In this document: positions 26,325 to 35,237 of the stretch, piece by piece
How the letters are laid out: the number at the start of each line of letters is the position of its first letter
Position numbering within the stretch: position 1 is the first letter of the stretch
Source: Sphingomonas sp. PP-CE-1A-559
Lineage (GTDB): Bacteria; Pseudomonadota; Alphaproteobacteria; Sphingomonadales; Sphingomonadaceae
DNA length: 64,000 nucleotides
Assembly: GCF_004340965.1 (NCBI RefSeq)
Contig: NZ_SLYA01000002.1
Coordinates: 682,001-746,000, forward strand
Reading direction: 5' to 3'
Notes under the pieces: model-generated
The model's input: only the letters and a program-made list of their open reading frames with translations
Databases searched by the model: none
Told to the model about the DNA's origin: nothing
Program-made: the position numbers and the translations under genes

Positions 26325-27797
26325 ATGACATCCTTATCTTTTTCTCGTTACCGCGCCGAATGGTTCAGCGGCCCGACCGCCGCGCGCCGCGACATTCTCG
26401 CCGGGATGGTCGGCACCTTCGCGCTGATTCCCGAGGTCATCGCCTTCTCGTTCGTCGCGGGCATCGATCCCGAAGTCGGCCTGTTCGCGTCGTTCGTGAT
26501 CGGCATCGTCATCGCCTTTGCCGGCGGGCGCCCAGCTATGATCTCCGGCGCGGCCGGCTCTGTTGCGCTGGTGGCCGCCGCGCTGGTCCACGCCCACGGC
26601 CTGCAATACCTGCTGGTCGCGACGATGCTCGCAGGGCTGCTCCAGATCGCGTTCGGGCTCGCCAAGCTCGACGTGCTGATGCGGTTCGTCTCGAAGTCGG
26701 TCCGCACCGGGTTTGTCAACGCACTCGCAATCCTGATCTTCTCCGCGCAGGTGCCGCAGATGGTCGGCGTCAGTTGGCAGGCCTATGCGATGATCGCCGG
26801 CGGTCTCGCGATTATCTACCTCATGCCGCGCATCTCGAGCGTAATACCGTCGCCGCTGATCTGTATCGTCGTGCTGACCGCGATCGCGATGTGGGTGCCG
26901 ATGCCGCTGAAGACGGTCGGTGATCTCGGGCGGTTGCCGTCGACCCTGCCGTCGTTTGGCCTGCCGGACGTGCCCTTCACCTGGGACACGTTGCGGATCG
27001 TTGCCCCCTATGCGCTGGCGATGGCCGCGGTCGGGTTGCTCGAATCGATGATGACCGCCAGCGTGGTCGACGAGCTGACCGAGACGACGAGTTCGAAGGC
27101 GCGCGAGTGCACCGGGCTGGGCCTCGCCAACATCGCCGCGGGCGCATTCGGTGGCATCGCCGGTTGCGGCATGATCGGCCAGACCGTCGGCAACGTCCGC
27201 TATGGCGGGCGAGGACGGCTGTCGACGCTGGTCGCAGGCGTGTTCCTGCTGGTCGTCATGGTGCCGCTCAGGCCATGGGTCGCGCAGGTGCCGGTCGCGG
27301 CGCTTGTCGCGATCATGATCATGGTGTCGATCAGCACCTTCTCTTGGGGTTCGATCCGCGAACTCGGCCGGCATCCCAAGATGTCGAGCGTGGTGATGGT
27401 CGCAACCGTGATCGTCACCGTCGCAACGCACGACCTTTCGCTTGGCGTCGGTGTCGGCGTGCTGCTCAGCGGCGTGTTCTTCGCGTGGAAGGTCACGCGG
27501 CTGATGGACGTCACGGTCGAGCACGACACGGCAAGCGACACGCGGATCTACCGTGTCGGCGGTCAGGTGTTCTTCGCTAGCGCCGATATCTTCGCGGACC
27601 GCTTCGATCTTCGCGAGACTGCACGCGCAGTGCGGATCGACCTGACGCGCGCGCATCTTTGGGATGTCACCGCCGTCGCTGCGCTGGAAGACGTGGTGGC
27701 CAAGCTGCGGCGTCACGGCACGATGGTCGAAGTCGTCGGGCTCAATACGGCGAGCGAGACGCTGGTCGATCGCCACGCGCCCCTGCTGCTCGACTAA
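26325..27797 (+). CDS. SulP-family inorganic anion transporter
   Basis: The 490-residue protein has about ten to twelve membrane segments, including GMVGTFALIPEVIAFSFVAG and GRPAMISGAAGSVALVAAAL, the SulP substrate region. It ends with a STAS domain from about residue 400 (YRVGGQVFFASADIFADRFD, VRIDLTRAHLWDVTAVAALE). SulP carriers move sulphate, bicarbonate or other anions; specificity cannot be decided. No carbonic anhydrase or sulphate-assimilation gene is adjacent. The ribosome site is weak. A strong terminator follows. Confidence 0.9.
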   Translation: MTSLSFSRYRAEWFSGPTAARRDILAGMVGTFALIPEVIAFSFVAGIDPEVGLFASFVIGIVIAFAGGRPAMISGAAGSVALVAAALVHAHGLQYLLVATMLAGLLQIAFGLAKLDVLMRFVSKSVRTGFVNALAILIFSAQVPQMVGVSWQAYAMIAGGLAIIYLMPRISSVIPSPLICIVVLTAIAMWVPMPLKTVGDLGRLPSTLPSFGLPDVPFTWDTLRIVAPYALAMAAVGLLESMMTASVVDELTETTSSKARECTGLGLANIAAGAFGGIAGCGMIGQTVGNVRYGGRGRLSTLVAGVFLLVVMVPLRPWVAQVPVAALVAIMIMVSISTFSWGSIRELGRHPKMSSVVMVATVIVTVATHDLSLGVGVGVLLSGVFFAWKVTRLMDVTVEHDTASDTRIYRVGGQVFFASADIFADRFDLRETARAVRIDLTRAHLWDVTAVAALEDVVAKLRRHGTMVEVVGLNTASETLVDRHAPLLLD

Positions 27798-27802
27798 CGT
27801 AC

Positions 27803-27845
27803 AGGCTTGGCAGCTTCAATGAAGTGAAGCTGCCAAGCCTTTGTT
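27803..27845. terminator. Strong intrinsic terminator after the SulP gene
   Basis: AGGCTTGGCAGCTTCA and TGAAGCTGCCAAGCCT form a perfect 16-base stem with a six-base loop, followed by TTGTT. It sits between the convergent SulP and lipoprotein genes and could serve both strands. Confidence 0.9.
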
Positions 27846-27863
27846 ATAGAATAGTTTTGTTTA

Positions 27864-28205
27864 CTACTGAGGAACGGTGTCGTTCTCGACCGGCGCTTCG
27901 TCACGCGTCACGCGTGCCGTCATACCCGTCGCATCGGCATCGTCGCGCATTTGCTCGTCGGGCGCGACCGGCGGTTCGCGTTCCGGCTCGACCGCGTTCA
28001 CCGTCGGGGGAGCCTCGACCGGTGCCGTCTCGACCGGCGCCGGAGCAGGCGTCGGCGCTGCTTCGGACTCGGTGACGCCGGTATCCTCGACCATGTTGGT
28101 ATCGGTCGGCGGCTGATCGGGCTCCGAGCGTGAGCAGCCGGCCATGGCCATTGCGGCAAGCAGGCCGCCGGCAATGGCGGTACGCGTGCGGTTGGAAATC
28201 GTCAT
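27864..28205 (-). CDS. Small Pro/Glu-rich lipoprotein
   Basis: The 113-residue product has a lipoprotein signal ending in MAMAGC, then a low-complexity region rich in Pro, Ala, Glu and Val with no recognisable domain. GAGAGGA lies just before the ATG at 28205. It begins 11 bases after the L,D-transpeptidase stop on the same strand and is probably co-transcribed with it, so an envelope role is likely; the actual function is unknown. Confidence 0.75.
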   Translation of the reverse strand: MTISNRTRTAIAGGLLAAMAMAGCSRSEPDQPPTDTNMVEDTGVTESEAAPTPAPAPVETAPVEAPPTVNAVEPEREPPVAPDEQMRDDADATGMTARVTRDEAPVENDTVPQ

Positions 28206-28216
28206 GTCTGATCCTC

Positions 28217-29707
28217 TCAACGAGCGGCGATCGTCTGGCGAGCGGTGCGCGCCTCGATCTTGGAAGCGAGGGTGCCGTCCCAGTTATAAGGGTCGGCGCG
28301 GAAGTTCATCTGGCCGTTGCCACTAGCAAACGCGGTCCAGTAGAGCAGATACACCGACACAGGCTTGGTCAGGCGAGCACGGACCGTGTCACCCTTGGCG
28401 ACCGCGGCGTCGACCATCTCGGGCGTCCAGGATGGATCACCCTTGAGCAGCAGGTCTGCGAGTTCCGCAGGCTTTTCAAGGCGAACGCAGCCATGGCTCG
28501 CAAGCCGGCTGAAACTCGCAAACTTCGCACGGCTGGGCGTATCGTGGAGATAGACCGAATAGTCGTTGGCGAAATCGAACTTGAACCGCCCCAGCGCGCT
28601 CTGGTCGCCGGCTTGCTGCTGCAACCGCGTGCCGTCGATCACCTTGATGCCGTTGCGCTTGAAATAGCCGGGGTTGGCCTTCTCCTTCGGCCACAGTTCC
28701 TTGGTCGCGATCGACGTCGGCACGTTCCACGGCGGATTGATCACAATGCTGTGGATCGTCGAGGACAGCATCGGCGTCTCGTCCCCGGGCCGGCCCGTCA
28801 CCGCGCGCATCGACTGCACGGGGGTATCGCCATCGAACACCGTCAGCACGGCCGCGGCGATATTCACCTGGATACGATCGCGCGGCAGGTCCTGGGGCAG
28901 CCAGCGCCAGCGCTCCATGTTCGCCATGATCTGACGCACGCGATCACCGGCGGAGACATTGAGCGCGGCGAGAGTCTGCGTCGAAACGATCCCGCTCGGG
29001 TTGAGACCATAGCGACGCTGGGCACGGCGTACCGCTTCCACCAGCGGCGCGTCGAAACGGTCGCCGCTGGTCGCGACGTCCTTGTCCTCCGCCGCGAGAC
29101 GCTTGCGCAGCGCGATCACGCGAGGACCGGTCGCGCCGATCGTAAAATCGGGACCCGACGCGAGCGGAGCCCAGCCGCCAGCAGACGCGATCGACCGGTA
29201 ATTTTGGAGGCCCTTCCGCAGGCCATCATAGCCTGCATAGGGCGGTGGCAGCGATGCGAACCATGCTGCGATCCGGTCGAGCCGCACGGCATCGGCAAAG
29301 GCAGGCGTCGGATCATAGGCCGGTGGACGCAGGCCCCAATCCCGCTGAAAGTCGGCTTCGCTCAGCCGCCCAGCATGCACCGCGCGGGCATGGTCGAGTG
29401 CCGCGCGGACGAGTTCGTCCTTGCTCGGCGCGGTAGTCGACGCGGTTGCGGCCGACTTCAGCCCCTGCGCGACGATGTCGCCATTGAGTAGTCTGTCGAG
29501 CAAGGCGGCCTGCGCGTCGCTCAACGGCGGCACGGTGATGACCGGCGGCGCGAGCGTCGGCGTCGGCATGGCGGCGGGCGCAGTCGGGACGACCGGCGGC
29601 GGCGTAACCTGCGCGAACGACGCGGTCGCCATCAACAGCGGTGTTGCCGCGAGCACCGACCGGACCACGCCAGTCTTCATTCGTCCATCATCGAAACCGC
29701 GAGCCAT
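28217..29707 (-). CDS. L,D-transpeptidase family protein
   Basis: The 496-residue protein has a signal peptide at about 10-32 and a Pro/Ala-rich linker. A peptidoglycan-binding domain follows at about 190-250 (GATGPRVIALRKRL, DAPLVEAVRRAQRRYGLNPSG), then a YkuD-type L,D-transpeptidase domain with catalytic Cys407 in ASHGCVRLEKP and INPPWNVP upstream. It cross-links peptidoglycan 3-3 or attaches lipoproteins in the periplasm. The layout is close to YcbB/LdtD. ATG at 29707 has CAGGAC upstream; an ATG at 29680 is an alternative that starts closer to the signal. Confidence 0.92.
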   Translation of the reverse strand: MARGFDDGRMKTGVVRSVLAATPLLMATASFAQVTPPPVVPTAPAAMPTPTLAPPVITVPPLSDAQAALLDRLLNGDIVAQGLKSAATASTTAPSKDELVRAALDHARAVHAGRLSEADFQRDWGLRPPAYDPTPAFADAVRLDRIAAWFASLPPPYAGYDGLRKGLQNYRSIASAGGWAPLASGPDFTIGATGPRVIALRKRLAAEDKDVATSGDRFDAPLVEAVRRAQRRYGLNPSGIVSTQTLAALNVSAGDRVRQIMANMERWRWLPQDLPRDRIQVNIAAAVLTVFDGDTPVQSMRAVTGRPGDETPMLSSTIHSIVINPPWNVPTSIATKELWPKEKANPGYFKRNGIKVIDGTRLQQQAGDQSALGRFKFDFANDYSVYLHDTPSRAKFASFSRLASHGCVRLEKPAELADLLLKGDPSWTPEMVDAAVAKGDTVRARLTKPVSVYLLYWTAFASGNGQMNFRADPYNWDGTLASKIEARTARQTIAAR

Positions 29708-29808
29708 AATCGTCCTGTCTTGTATCTGGTCGATGCTTTCGCACGACGTAGCTCTCCCTTAGCTGAACCGGACCCGCTAAGCATCGCCAATCGGGCAAAA
29801 TGAACGGT

Positions 29809-30624
29809 TCAGGCCAGGGGGGCGGGTTTTTCCTGCCGGGCCAGCACTTCGTAGGCCATCACGGCGGTCGCGACGGCGGCATTGAGGCTGTCCGCCTTGC
29901 CGAGCATCGGGATCTTGACCAGCACGTCGCACGCCTCGGCCATCTCCGGCGGCATGCCCTGCGCTTCGTTACCCGTCAGCAGGAAGGTCGGGCCGGTATA
30001 GGTCGCCGCCCGGTAATCGGTGTCGGTGTCGAGGCTGAGACCGACGAGCTGCCCGGGGCCGGTGCGCAGCCAGGTGTGGAACGGCTCCCACTCGGTCTTG
30101 ACGACGGGGATCGTGAACAGCGCCCCCATGCTCGCGCGGACTGCCTCGACCGAGAAGGGATCGACCGACTCGCCGATCAGGATCAGCCCGCCCGCGCCGA
30201 CCGCATCGCCGGTGCGCAGGATCGTGCCGAGGTTGCCCGGATCGCGTAGCCGTTCGGCGACCAGCCAGATGCCGGAGGTGGTGCGATCGAGGTCTTCGAG
30301 CGTCGCATCGAACTCGTCGAACACCCCGACGACTGCTTGCGGGTTATCCTTGCCGGACAGCTTTGAAAGAATGTCCGGCGTGGTCTGGATCGAATCACCG
30401 CCGGCATCCTCGACGTCCATCGACAGCGCGTGGACGAGGGGATGGTTCGCACTCGCCGCAGCGTAGAACAGCGTACGCGGCAGGCGACCGGTCTCGCGCG
30501 CTTCGGTGAGGATGCGCAGGCCTTCAGCGAGGAACTGCTTGGCCGCGCGCCGATGTCGCTTGTCGCGCAAGTCGCGGACGTACTTGATCAGCGGGTTCGA
30601 AAAGGCGGTTATCTCGCGGGGCAT
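29809..30624 (-). CDS. SpoU/TrmH-family RNA 2'-O-methyltransferase
   Basis: The 271-residue protein shows the SPOUT motifs: RLRDPGNLGTILRTGDAVGA (motif 1), FLLTGNEAQGMPPEM (motif 2) and IPMLGKADSLNAAVATAVMA (motif 3). An N-terminal substrate-binding domain begins SNPLIKYVRDLRDKRHRR. It is probably an rRNA or tRNA ribose methyltransferase; the nucleotide target cannot be told. The Shine-Dalgarno sequence GGGGAGGA, five bases before the ATG, comes from the edge of the repeat at 30631. Confidence 0.9.
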   Translation of the reverse strand: MPREITAFSNPLIKYVRDLRDKRHRRAAKQFLAEGLRILTEARETGRLPRTLFYAAASANHPLVHALSMDVEDAGGDSIQTTPDILSKLSGKDNPQAVVGVFDEFDATLEDLDRTTSGIWLVAERLRDPGNLGTILRTGDAVGAGGLILIGESVDPFSVEAVRASMGALFTIPVVKTEWEPFHTWLRTGPGQLVGLSLDTDTDYRAATYTGPTFLLTGNEAQGMPPEMAEACDVLVKIPMLGKADSLNAAVATAVMAYEVLARQEKPAPLA

Positions 30625-30630
30625 TCTTGT

Positions 30631-30742
30631 CCTCCCCTCCCGTATGCGGGAGGGGCCGGGGGTGGGCTCCCGGCCTCAGCAAATGGTTCGATTATGGTGA
30701 GCGCGCGCCCACCCCCAACCCCTCCCGCCTGCGGGAGGGGAG
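30631..30742. repeat. REPIN-like palindromic repeat, family A (CGTATGCG variant)
   Basis: Outer hairpins CCCCTCCCGTATGCGGGAGGGG and CCCCTCCCGCCTGCGGGAGGGG (given in two parts to show the pairs CCCCTCCC/GGGAGGGG) enclose inner arms GGGGGTGGGC and GCCCACCCCC. It separates the HPr gene from the SpoU methyltransferase gene and supplies the latter's ribosome-binding site. Confidence 0.85.
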
Positions 30743-30750
30743 TAAGAAGG

Positions 30751-31026
30751 TCAATCCTCGCCGAACTTCGCCTCGACCAGTTCGGCGAGCGCCGCGACCG
30801 TATGCTCCGCGCCGTCACCGGTCGCGCTGATCGTGATCGCGTCACCCATGGCAGCACCGAGCATCATCAGTCCCATGATCGACGTGCCGGTGACGTGGTC
30901 CGACCCATCCTTGGTCACGCTGACCTCGACCGGGTGCGAAGACGCGAGCGTCACGAACTTCGCACTCGCCCGCGCATGGAGCCCACGACGATTGGTGATC
31001 TGGACGGTGCGCGAGACCTCGCTCAC
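30751..31026 (-). CDS. ptsH: HPr-family phosphocarrier protein
   Basis: The 91-residue protein carries the phosphorylatable His17 in RRGLHARASAKF and the regulatory serine region TSIMGLMMLGA, where Ser49 corresponds to Ser46 of Bacillus HPr and is the expected target of the HPr kinase encoded nearby. It relays phosphate from enzyme I to EIIA(Man). It overlaps the EIIA gene as ATGA and is the last gene of the chvI-chvG-hprK-rapZ-EIIA-HPr cluster. Confidence 0.95.
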   Translation of the reverse strand: MSEVSRTVQITNRRGLHARASAKFVTLASSHPVEVSVTKDGSDHVTGTSIMGLMMLGAAMGDAITISATGDGAEHTVAALAELVEAKFGED

Positions 31027-31430
31027 GCCGCAGCCTCGCCGAGAACCTCGGAGGCGACCGAAATATATTTGCGCCCGGCCTCGCGCGCTGCCGCAACCGC
31101 CGCGACGACGGTCATCGACTTGCGCGCCGAGCCCAGCCGGATCAGCATCGGCAGGTTCATGCCCGCGATCACCTCGATCCGACCGCGCTCCATCAGCGAG
31201 ATGGCGAGATTGGACGGGGTGCCACCGAACAGGTCGGTCAGCACGATCACGCCGCGCCCGACATCGACCGCCTGGATCGCGGCGGCGATATCCGCGCGGC
31301 GCTCCTCCATGTCGTCGTCGGGACCGATCGCGATCGGCGCGACGCGTTCCTGCGGGCCGACGACGTGGATCATCGCGCGAACGAATTCCTCGGCCAGTCG
31401 ACCGTGCGTTACCAGAACAAGGCCGATCAT
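31023..31430 (-). CDS. PTS EIIA component, mannose-type
   Basis: The 135-residue protein is a stand-alone EIIA of the mannose/fructose family. His9 in GLVLVTHGRLAEEF is the phosphorylation site, and VIVLTDLFGGTPSNLAISLM is the family signature. No EIIB, EIIC or EIID is present in the cluster, so it is probably a regulatory output rather than part of a sugar transporter. It lies 15 bases after rapZ. Confidence 0.94.
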   Translation of the reverse strand: MIGLVLVTHGRLAEEFVRAMIHVVGPQERVAPIAIGPDDDMEERRADIAAAIQAVDVGRGVIVLTDLFGGTPSNLAISLMERGRIEVIAGMNLPMLIRLGSARKSMTVVAAVAAAREAGRKYISVASEVLGEAAA

Positions 31431-31445
31431 GTCAGCGTTTCATAC

Positions 31446-32360
31446 TCATAAGACGACCGGTGATCCTTCGAGCGCATCTTGTGGAGCGGCCCCCAGGTCG
31501 CGGTGTGCGATACTGGGCGAAAATCCCGCGTCGCGCAACCGTCGCGCCACGCGGTCAGCGACGTGGACCGACCGGTGTCTCCCTCCGGTACACCCGAACG
31601 CGACGGTGACATACGACTTGCCTTCCGCCCGGTAGCGCGGGAGCAGCAGCATCAGCAGCTCCTCGATCCGACTCACTGCGGCTTCGTAGGCGGGGTCGTC
31701 CATGATGTAGGCGGACACGTCGGCGTCCAGCCCGGTGCCGGGGCGCAACTCCGGGTCCCAGTGCGGATTGCGCAGGAAGCGCATGTCGAACACGAGGTCG
31801 GCGTTGCGGGGCAGGCCGCGGGCAAAACCGAACGAGCGGATCGACAGCGTCGGCGCGCCGAGTTCCCCGCCCGCAAAGCTCGCGCGAATCTGTTGCGCGA
31901 GTTCGTTGGCAGCCATGTCGGTCGTATCGATCAGGCGGTTCGCCCAGTCGCGAAGTGGCGCGAGCAGCTCGCGCTCGCGGCTGATCCCGTCGTTTGCGGG
32001 ACGGTCTAGTGCGAGCGGGTGGCGACGGCGGGTCTCGGAATAGCGACGTTCGAGTTCGGCGCCCGAGCAGTCGAGGAACAGCATTCCGATCTCGAGCCCA
32101 TGACGGTCGCGGAGATCACGGATGCGGCCGACGATCCGTTCGGGGTCGAAGTCGCGTGTCCGCGCGCCGATACCGATCGCGAGCGGCTGCGAGTCGTTGG
32201 TCGATCCTTCGGGGAGCGGTGCGTCGAGCAGGCGGTCGAGCAGCAACAGCGGAAGGTTGTCGACCACTTCCCAGCCGAGATCCTCCAGCGTCTTGAGCAC
32301 GGTGGATTTGCCCGCCCCTGACATGCCGGTGACGAGAAGGATGTCCTTAGGACGCGTCAT
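31446..32360 (-). CDS. rapZ: RNase adapter protein RapZ
   Basis: The 304-residue protein has a Walker A motif GMSGAGKS at 12-19, LFLDCSGAELERRYSETRRR HPLA in the middle, and the conserved C-terminal VAFGCTGGRHRSVHVADRVA. In E. coli RapZ binds the small RNA GlmZ and guides RNase E in control of glucosamine-6-phosphate synthase. In alphaproteobacteria the target is not settled. It sits between hprK (ATGA overlap) and the EIIA gene. Confidence 0.94.
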   Translation of the reverse strand: MTRPKDILLVTGMSGAGKSTVLKTLEDLGWEVVDNLPLLLLDRLLDAPLPEGSTNDSQPLAIGIGARTRDFDPERIVGRIRDLRDRHGLEIGMLFLDCSGAELERRYSETRRRHPLALDRPANDGISRERELLAPLRDWANRLIDTTDMAANELAQQIRASFAGGELGAPTLSIRSFGFARGLPRNADLVFDMRFLRNPHWDPELRPGTGLDADVSAYIMDDPAYEAAVSRIEELLMLLLPRYRAEGKSYVTVAFGCTGGRHRSVHVADRVARRLRDAGFSPSIAHRDLGAAPQDALEGSPVVL

Positions 32361-32788
32361 TCTAATGGCTCCGGATTGCGCAATGCGAGTTCGACCTTGA
32401 TCGGGGCGGAGGCTTCGAAGGGATCGATCGCGATCTGGCGGACGTCGATCCCGGCAATGTTACATACGGGGCGTTCGGGCATCCGTTCGATCGCGCTATC
32501 GACACGGACGAGGAGCCCGACGGGAACGTCCTCGACGTACGGCATGGCGAGGATGCCGATCCCGCGGACTTCGATCCGTCCTGCGATCGTAATCGGTGCA
32601 CGCGCGAGCAAGGTATCGCCCGTGCGCACCACGAGCGTCTGGTCGTCACTGACGAGGATCGCGCCACGATCGATCAGGCGCAACGCGAGGTCGGACTTGC
32701 CCGATCCCGACGCGCCCTCGATCATCACGGCCATGCCGTCGATCGCGACCGTGGTGGCGTGGAGCCTGTCAGAGGAAGGAACGACCAC
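32357..32788 (-). CDS. hprK: Short HPr kinase/phosphorylase (catalytic domain only)
   Basis: The 143-residue protein contains only the C-terminal domain of HprK: Walker A GASGSGKS at 25-32, LVSDDQ at 45-50, and RGIGILAMPYV. The N-terminal domain of Firmicute HprK is absent, as is usual in alphaproteobacteria. It should phosphorylate the serine of HPr encoded in the same cluster. It lies nine bases after chvG and overlaps rapZ by four bases. Confidence 0.92.
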   Translation of the reverse strand: MVVPSSDRLHATTVAIDGMAVMIEGASGSGKSDLALRLIDRGAILVSDDQTLVVRTGDTLLARAPITIAGRIEVRGIGILAMPYVEDVPVGLLVRVDSAIERMPERPVCNIAGIDVRQIAIDPFEASAPIKVELALRNPEPLE

Positions 32789-32797
32789 GCGGCGTCC

Positions 32798-34381
32798 TTA
32801 CCCCGGCAATTCGGCGAGCGGTAGCCTTACGACGAAGCGCGCGCCATCGAGCCGGTCCTCACGCGATTCGACGAAGATCGCCCCTTGGTGGCCGTCGACG
32901 ATCGTGCGGGCGATCGCGAGGCCCAGCCCGGAATGCTGGCCGAACGTCTCGCTGTCGGGGCGGACCGAGTGGAAGCGCTTGAACACGTCCTCGCGCGCCT
33001 CCTCGGGAACGCCGGGACCTTCGTCCTCGACACGAATGACGAGGTCCTCGCCCTCGCGAATTGCGGAGATCGCGATCAGGCCGGCGTCGGGCGAAAAGGA
33101 GAGTGCGTTGTCGATCAGGTTCTCGAACACGCGTTCAAGTCTCGCGCCTTCGCCGAGTATGATCGCACGATCGTCTGGGTTGCGATCGAACCGGAGCCGG
33201 ATGCCGCGCTCGACCCCGCGGGCTTCACGTTGTGCGACCAGCCCGTCGATCATCGCGGCGATGTCGACCGGTTCGAACTTGGCGCGGCTCAGCTGCGCAT
33301 CGAGTCGCGAGGCTTCGGAGATGTCGGAGAGCAGCCGATCGAGCCGCTGAACGTCGTCGCGCACGATAGCGAGCAGTTGCGCCTGAAGCGCCGGGTCCTT
33401 CACGCGCGACAATCCCTCCACCGCGGACCGGAGCGAGGCGAGGGGGTTCTTCATCTCGTGCGTGACGTCCGCGGCGAACGCCTCGGTCGCATCGATGCGC
33501 GCCCTGAGCGCGAGGCTCATGTCCGACAACGCGCGCGCAAGCATGCCGAGTTCGTCACGGCGAGAGGGGAGGCGCGGCACGACGACTTCACGTGCACGAC
33601 CTAACCTGACTCGCACCGCCGCCCGGGCGAGACGACGAAGCGGGCGGACGATCGTGCGGGCGAGGAACAGCGACAGCAGGACCGAGACGATCGACACGCC
33701 GAGCAGCACCATGCTGAGCCGGAACCGCTCGATCCGCACCGTCTTGGTAATGTCCCGCGCATTGACCGTCGTCATCACGACCCCGCCAGCGCGGAGCGGC
33801 GCGGCGGCGGTCAGCACGGGCGTGCGGTCGGGCGCGCGCCAGACCGTCGTGGAGACGGCGCTGCGGCCGCGGACTGCGCTCACGTCGGGCCATTGCTGCG
33901 TACCGCTGCGCTCGCGGTAGAGCGGCGGGCGGGGCGCCATTACGATCACGTCGATCGACGCGTCGAGAAAGCGGGCGATCGTCTGGTCCCAGTCTTCCTT
34001 GTCCGGATCCATCAGCACGAAGTTGCGCAAGCCCAGAGCGCGACTGTCGGCGATCGTGCGCCCTGCCGCATCGAACAGCCGAATCCGTGACCCCGTATCG
34101 CGGGCAAGCCGCAACACCAGCGGATCGCGCAACGCCGGATCGACCGCGGCAATCGCCTCGCCGATCAGCCGTGCTTCGCGCGCCGTCTGCGCAACGCGGT
34201 TGTCGACCACCCGGCTGCGATACGAGTCGAGATAGAAGAACCCGCCCGCAAGCAGCAGCAGAGCGAAGATGTTGACGGCCAGGATACGCCGCGTGAGCGA
34301 AATCTGTCCCGACCACCGCAGCGTGAGGTCGCGGCCGTCGACGCCCAGCTCATTCCTCAGAAAATCGATACCCGGCACCAT
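32798..34381 (-). CDS. chvG: Sensor histidine kinase, ChvG/ExoS-like
   Basis: The 527-residue protein has a cytoplasmic N-terminus, a membrane helix at about 32-51, a periplasmic sensor domain to about 220, a second helix (222-243), HAMP, and the H-box [14 protein letters not shown] with His308. The ATPase part has [22 protein letters not shown] and [12 protein letters not shown]. ChvG/ExoS with ChvI senses acid or envelope conditions and regulates envelope and central-carbon genes in rhizobia. Its start overlaps chvI by 32 bases. Confidence 0.93.
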   Translation of the reverse strand: MVPGIDFLRNELGVDGRDLTLRWSGQISLTRRILAVNIFALLLLAGGFFYLDSYRSRVVDNRVAQTAREARLIGEAIAAVDPALRDPLVLRLARDTGSRIRLFDAAGRTIADSRALGLRNFVLMDPDKEDWDQTIARFLDASIDVIVMAPRPPLYRERSGTQQWPDVSAVRGRSAVSTTVWRAPDRTPVLTAAAPLRAGGVVMTTVNARDITKTVRIERFRLSMVLLGVSIVSVLLSLFLARTIVRPLRRLARAAVRVRLGRAREVVVPRLPSRRDELGMLARALSDMSLALRARIDATEAFAADVTHEMKNPLASLRSAVEGLSRVKDPALQAQLLAIVRDDVQRLDRLLSDISEASRLDAQLSRAKFEPVDIAAMIDGLVAQREARGVERGIRLRFDRNPDDRAIILGEGARLERVFENLIDNALSFSPDAGLIAISAIREGEDLVIRVEDEGPGVPEEAREDVFKRFHSVRPDSETFGQHSGLGLAIARTIVDGHQGAIFVESREDRLDGARFVVRLPLAELPG

Positions 34382-35057
34382 ATAATGTCTCGATCGCGTC
34401 GAAGGCTGGGTCGACCTGCCGGAACTTGCGGCGAAGTCGTTTTATGTGGCTGTCGATGGTCCGGTCGTCGACATAGATATCGTCCTGGTACGCCGCATCC
34501 ATCAACTGGTTGCGCGTCTTCACGATGCCGGGCCGCTGCGCGAGCGTCTCGAGGATCATGAACTCGGTAACCGTCAGCGTGACCGGCTCGCCGCCCCACA
34601 GCGTGCGATGCCGCGCCGGATCCATGCTCAGACGCCCGCGATCGAGCGGCCCGGCGGCTTCCGCCTCGGTCTCGGTACCCGGCGACTGCGTCAGCTCGGT
34701 ACGGCGCAGGATCGCACGGATGCGGGCGATCAGCAGCCGCTGCGAGAACGGCTTGGCGATATAGTCGTCCGCGCCCATCGCAAGCCCGAGCGCCTCATCG
34801 AGCTCATCGTCCTTGCTCGTCAGGAAGATCACAGGGATCTGGCTCTTCTCGCGCAGCCGGCGCAGCAGTTCGAGCCCGTCCATTCGCGGCATCTTGATGT
34901 CGAACACCGCAAGATCGGGCGGGTTGTCGGTCAGCGCCTTCAGAGCGGTCTCGCCGTCCGAATAGACACGCGTGACGAAGCCCTCGGTCTGCAGCGCGAT
35001 CGACACGGAGGTCAGGATGTTGCGGTCGTCGTCGACCAGCGCGATCGTTGCCGTCAT
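34350..35057 (-). CDS. chvI: Response regulator, ChvI-like (OmpR family)
   Basis: The 235-residue protein has a receiver domain with acidic pocket Asp10/Asp11, phospho-Asp53 in [11 protein letters not shown] and Lys102, then an OmpR-type winged helix ending [22 protein letters not shown] at 35057 gives the standard receiver start ([11 protein letters not shown]). It is the first gene of the minus-strand cluster and divergent from pckA; ChvI orthologues are known to control pckA in rhizobia. Confidence 0.94.
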   Translation of the reverse strand: MTATIALVDDDRNILTSVSIALQTEGFVTRVYSDGETALKALTDNPPDLAVFDIKMPRMDGLELLRRLREKSQIPVIFLTSKDDELDEALGLAMGADDYIAKPFSQRLLIARIRAILRRTELTQSPGTETEAEAAGPLDRGRLSMDPARHRTLWGGEPVTLTVTEFMILETLAQRPGIVKTRNQLMDAAYQDDIYVDDRTIDSHIKRLRRKFRQVDPAFDAIETLYGAGYRFSEE

Positions 35058-35202
35058 GTTGGGTTGGTTCGCCTCGGTCGTTGGCGTGTCGGCGTAGGGC
35101 AAACCGCCGCCGCACTCAACTAGAGCCGTATCGGGACGGCGCTGCAGATCAGTGGATTTGACCGGTGGAAAACTGCCCCGTACAGCCGGCCGCAACGACA
35201 TA

Positions 35203-35230
35203 CATACGTATGCGATAAAACTTAGGAGAG
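35203..35230 (+). promoter_or_regulatory. pckA 5' region: 10-base palindrome and ribosome site
   Basis: CATACGTATG (35203-35212) is a perfect palindrome in the 180-base gap between chvI and pckA. AGGAGAG (35224-35230) follows and serves the pckA GTG. The palindrome is a candidate operator for the divergent promoters; no assignment to a given regulator is possible from this site alone. Confidence 0.45.
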
Positions 35231-35237
35231 AGAGCCC

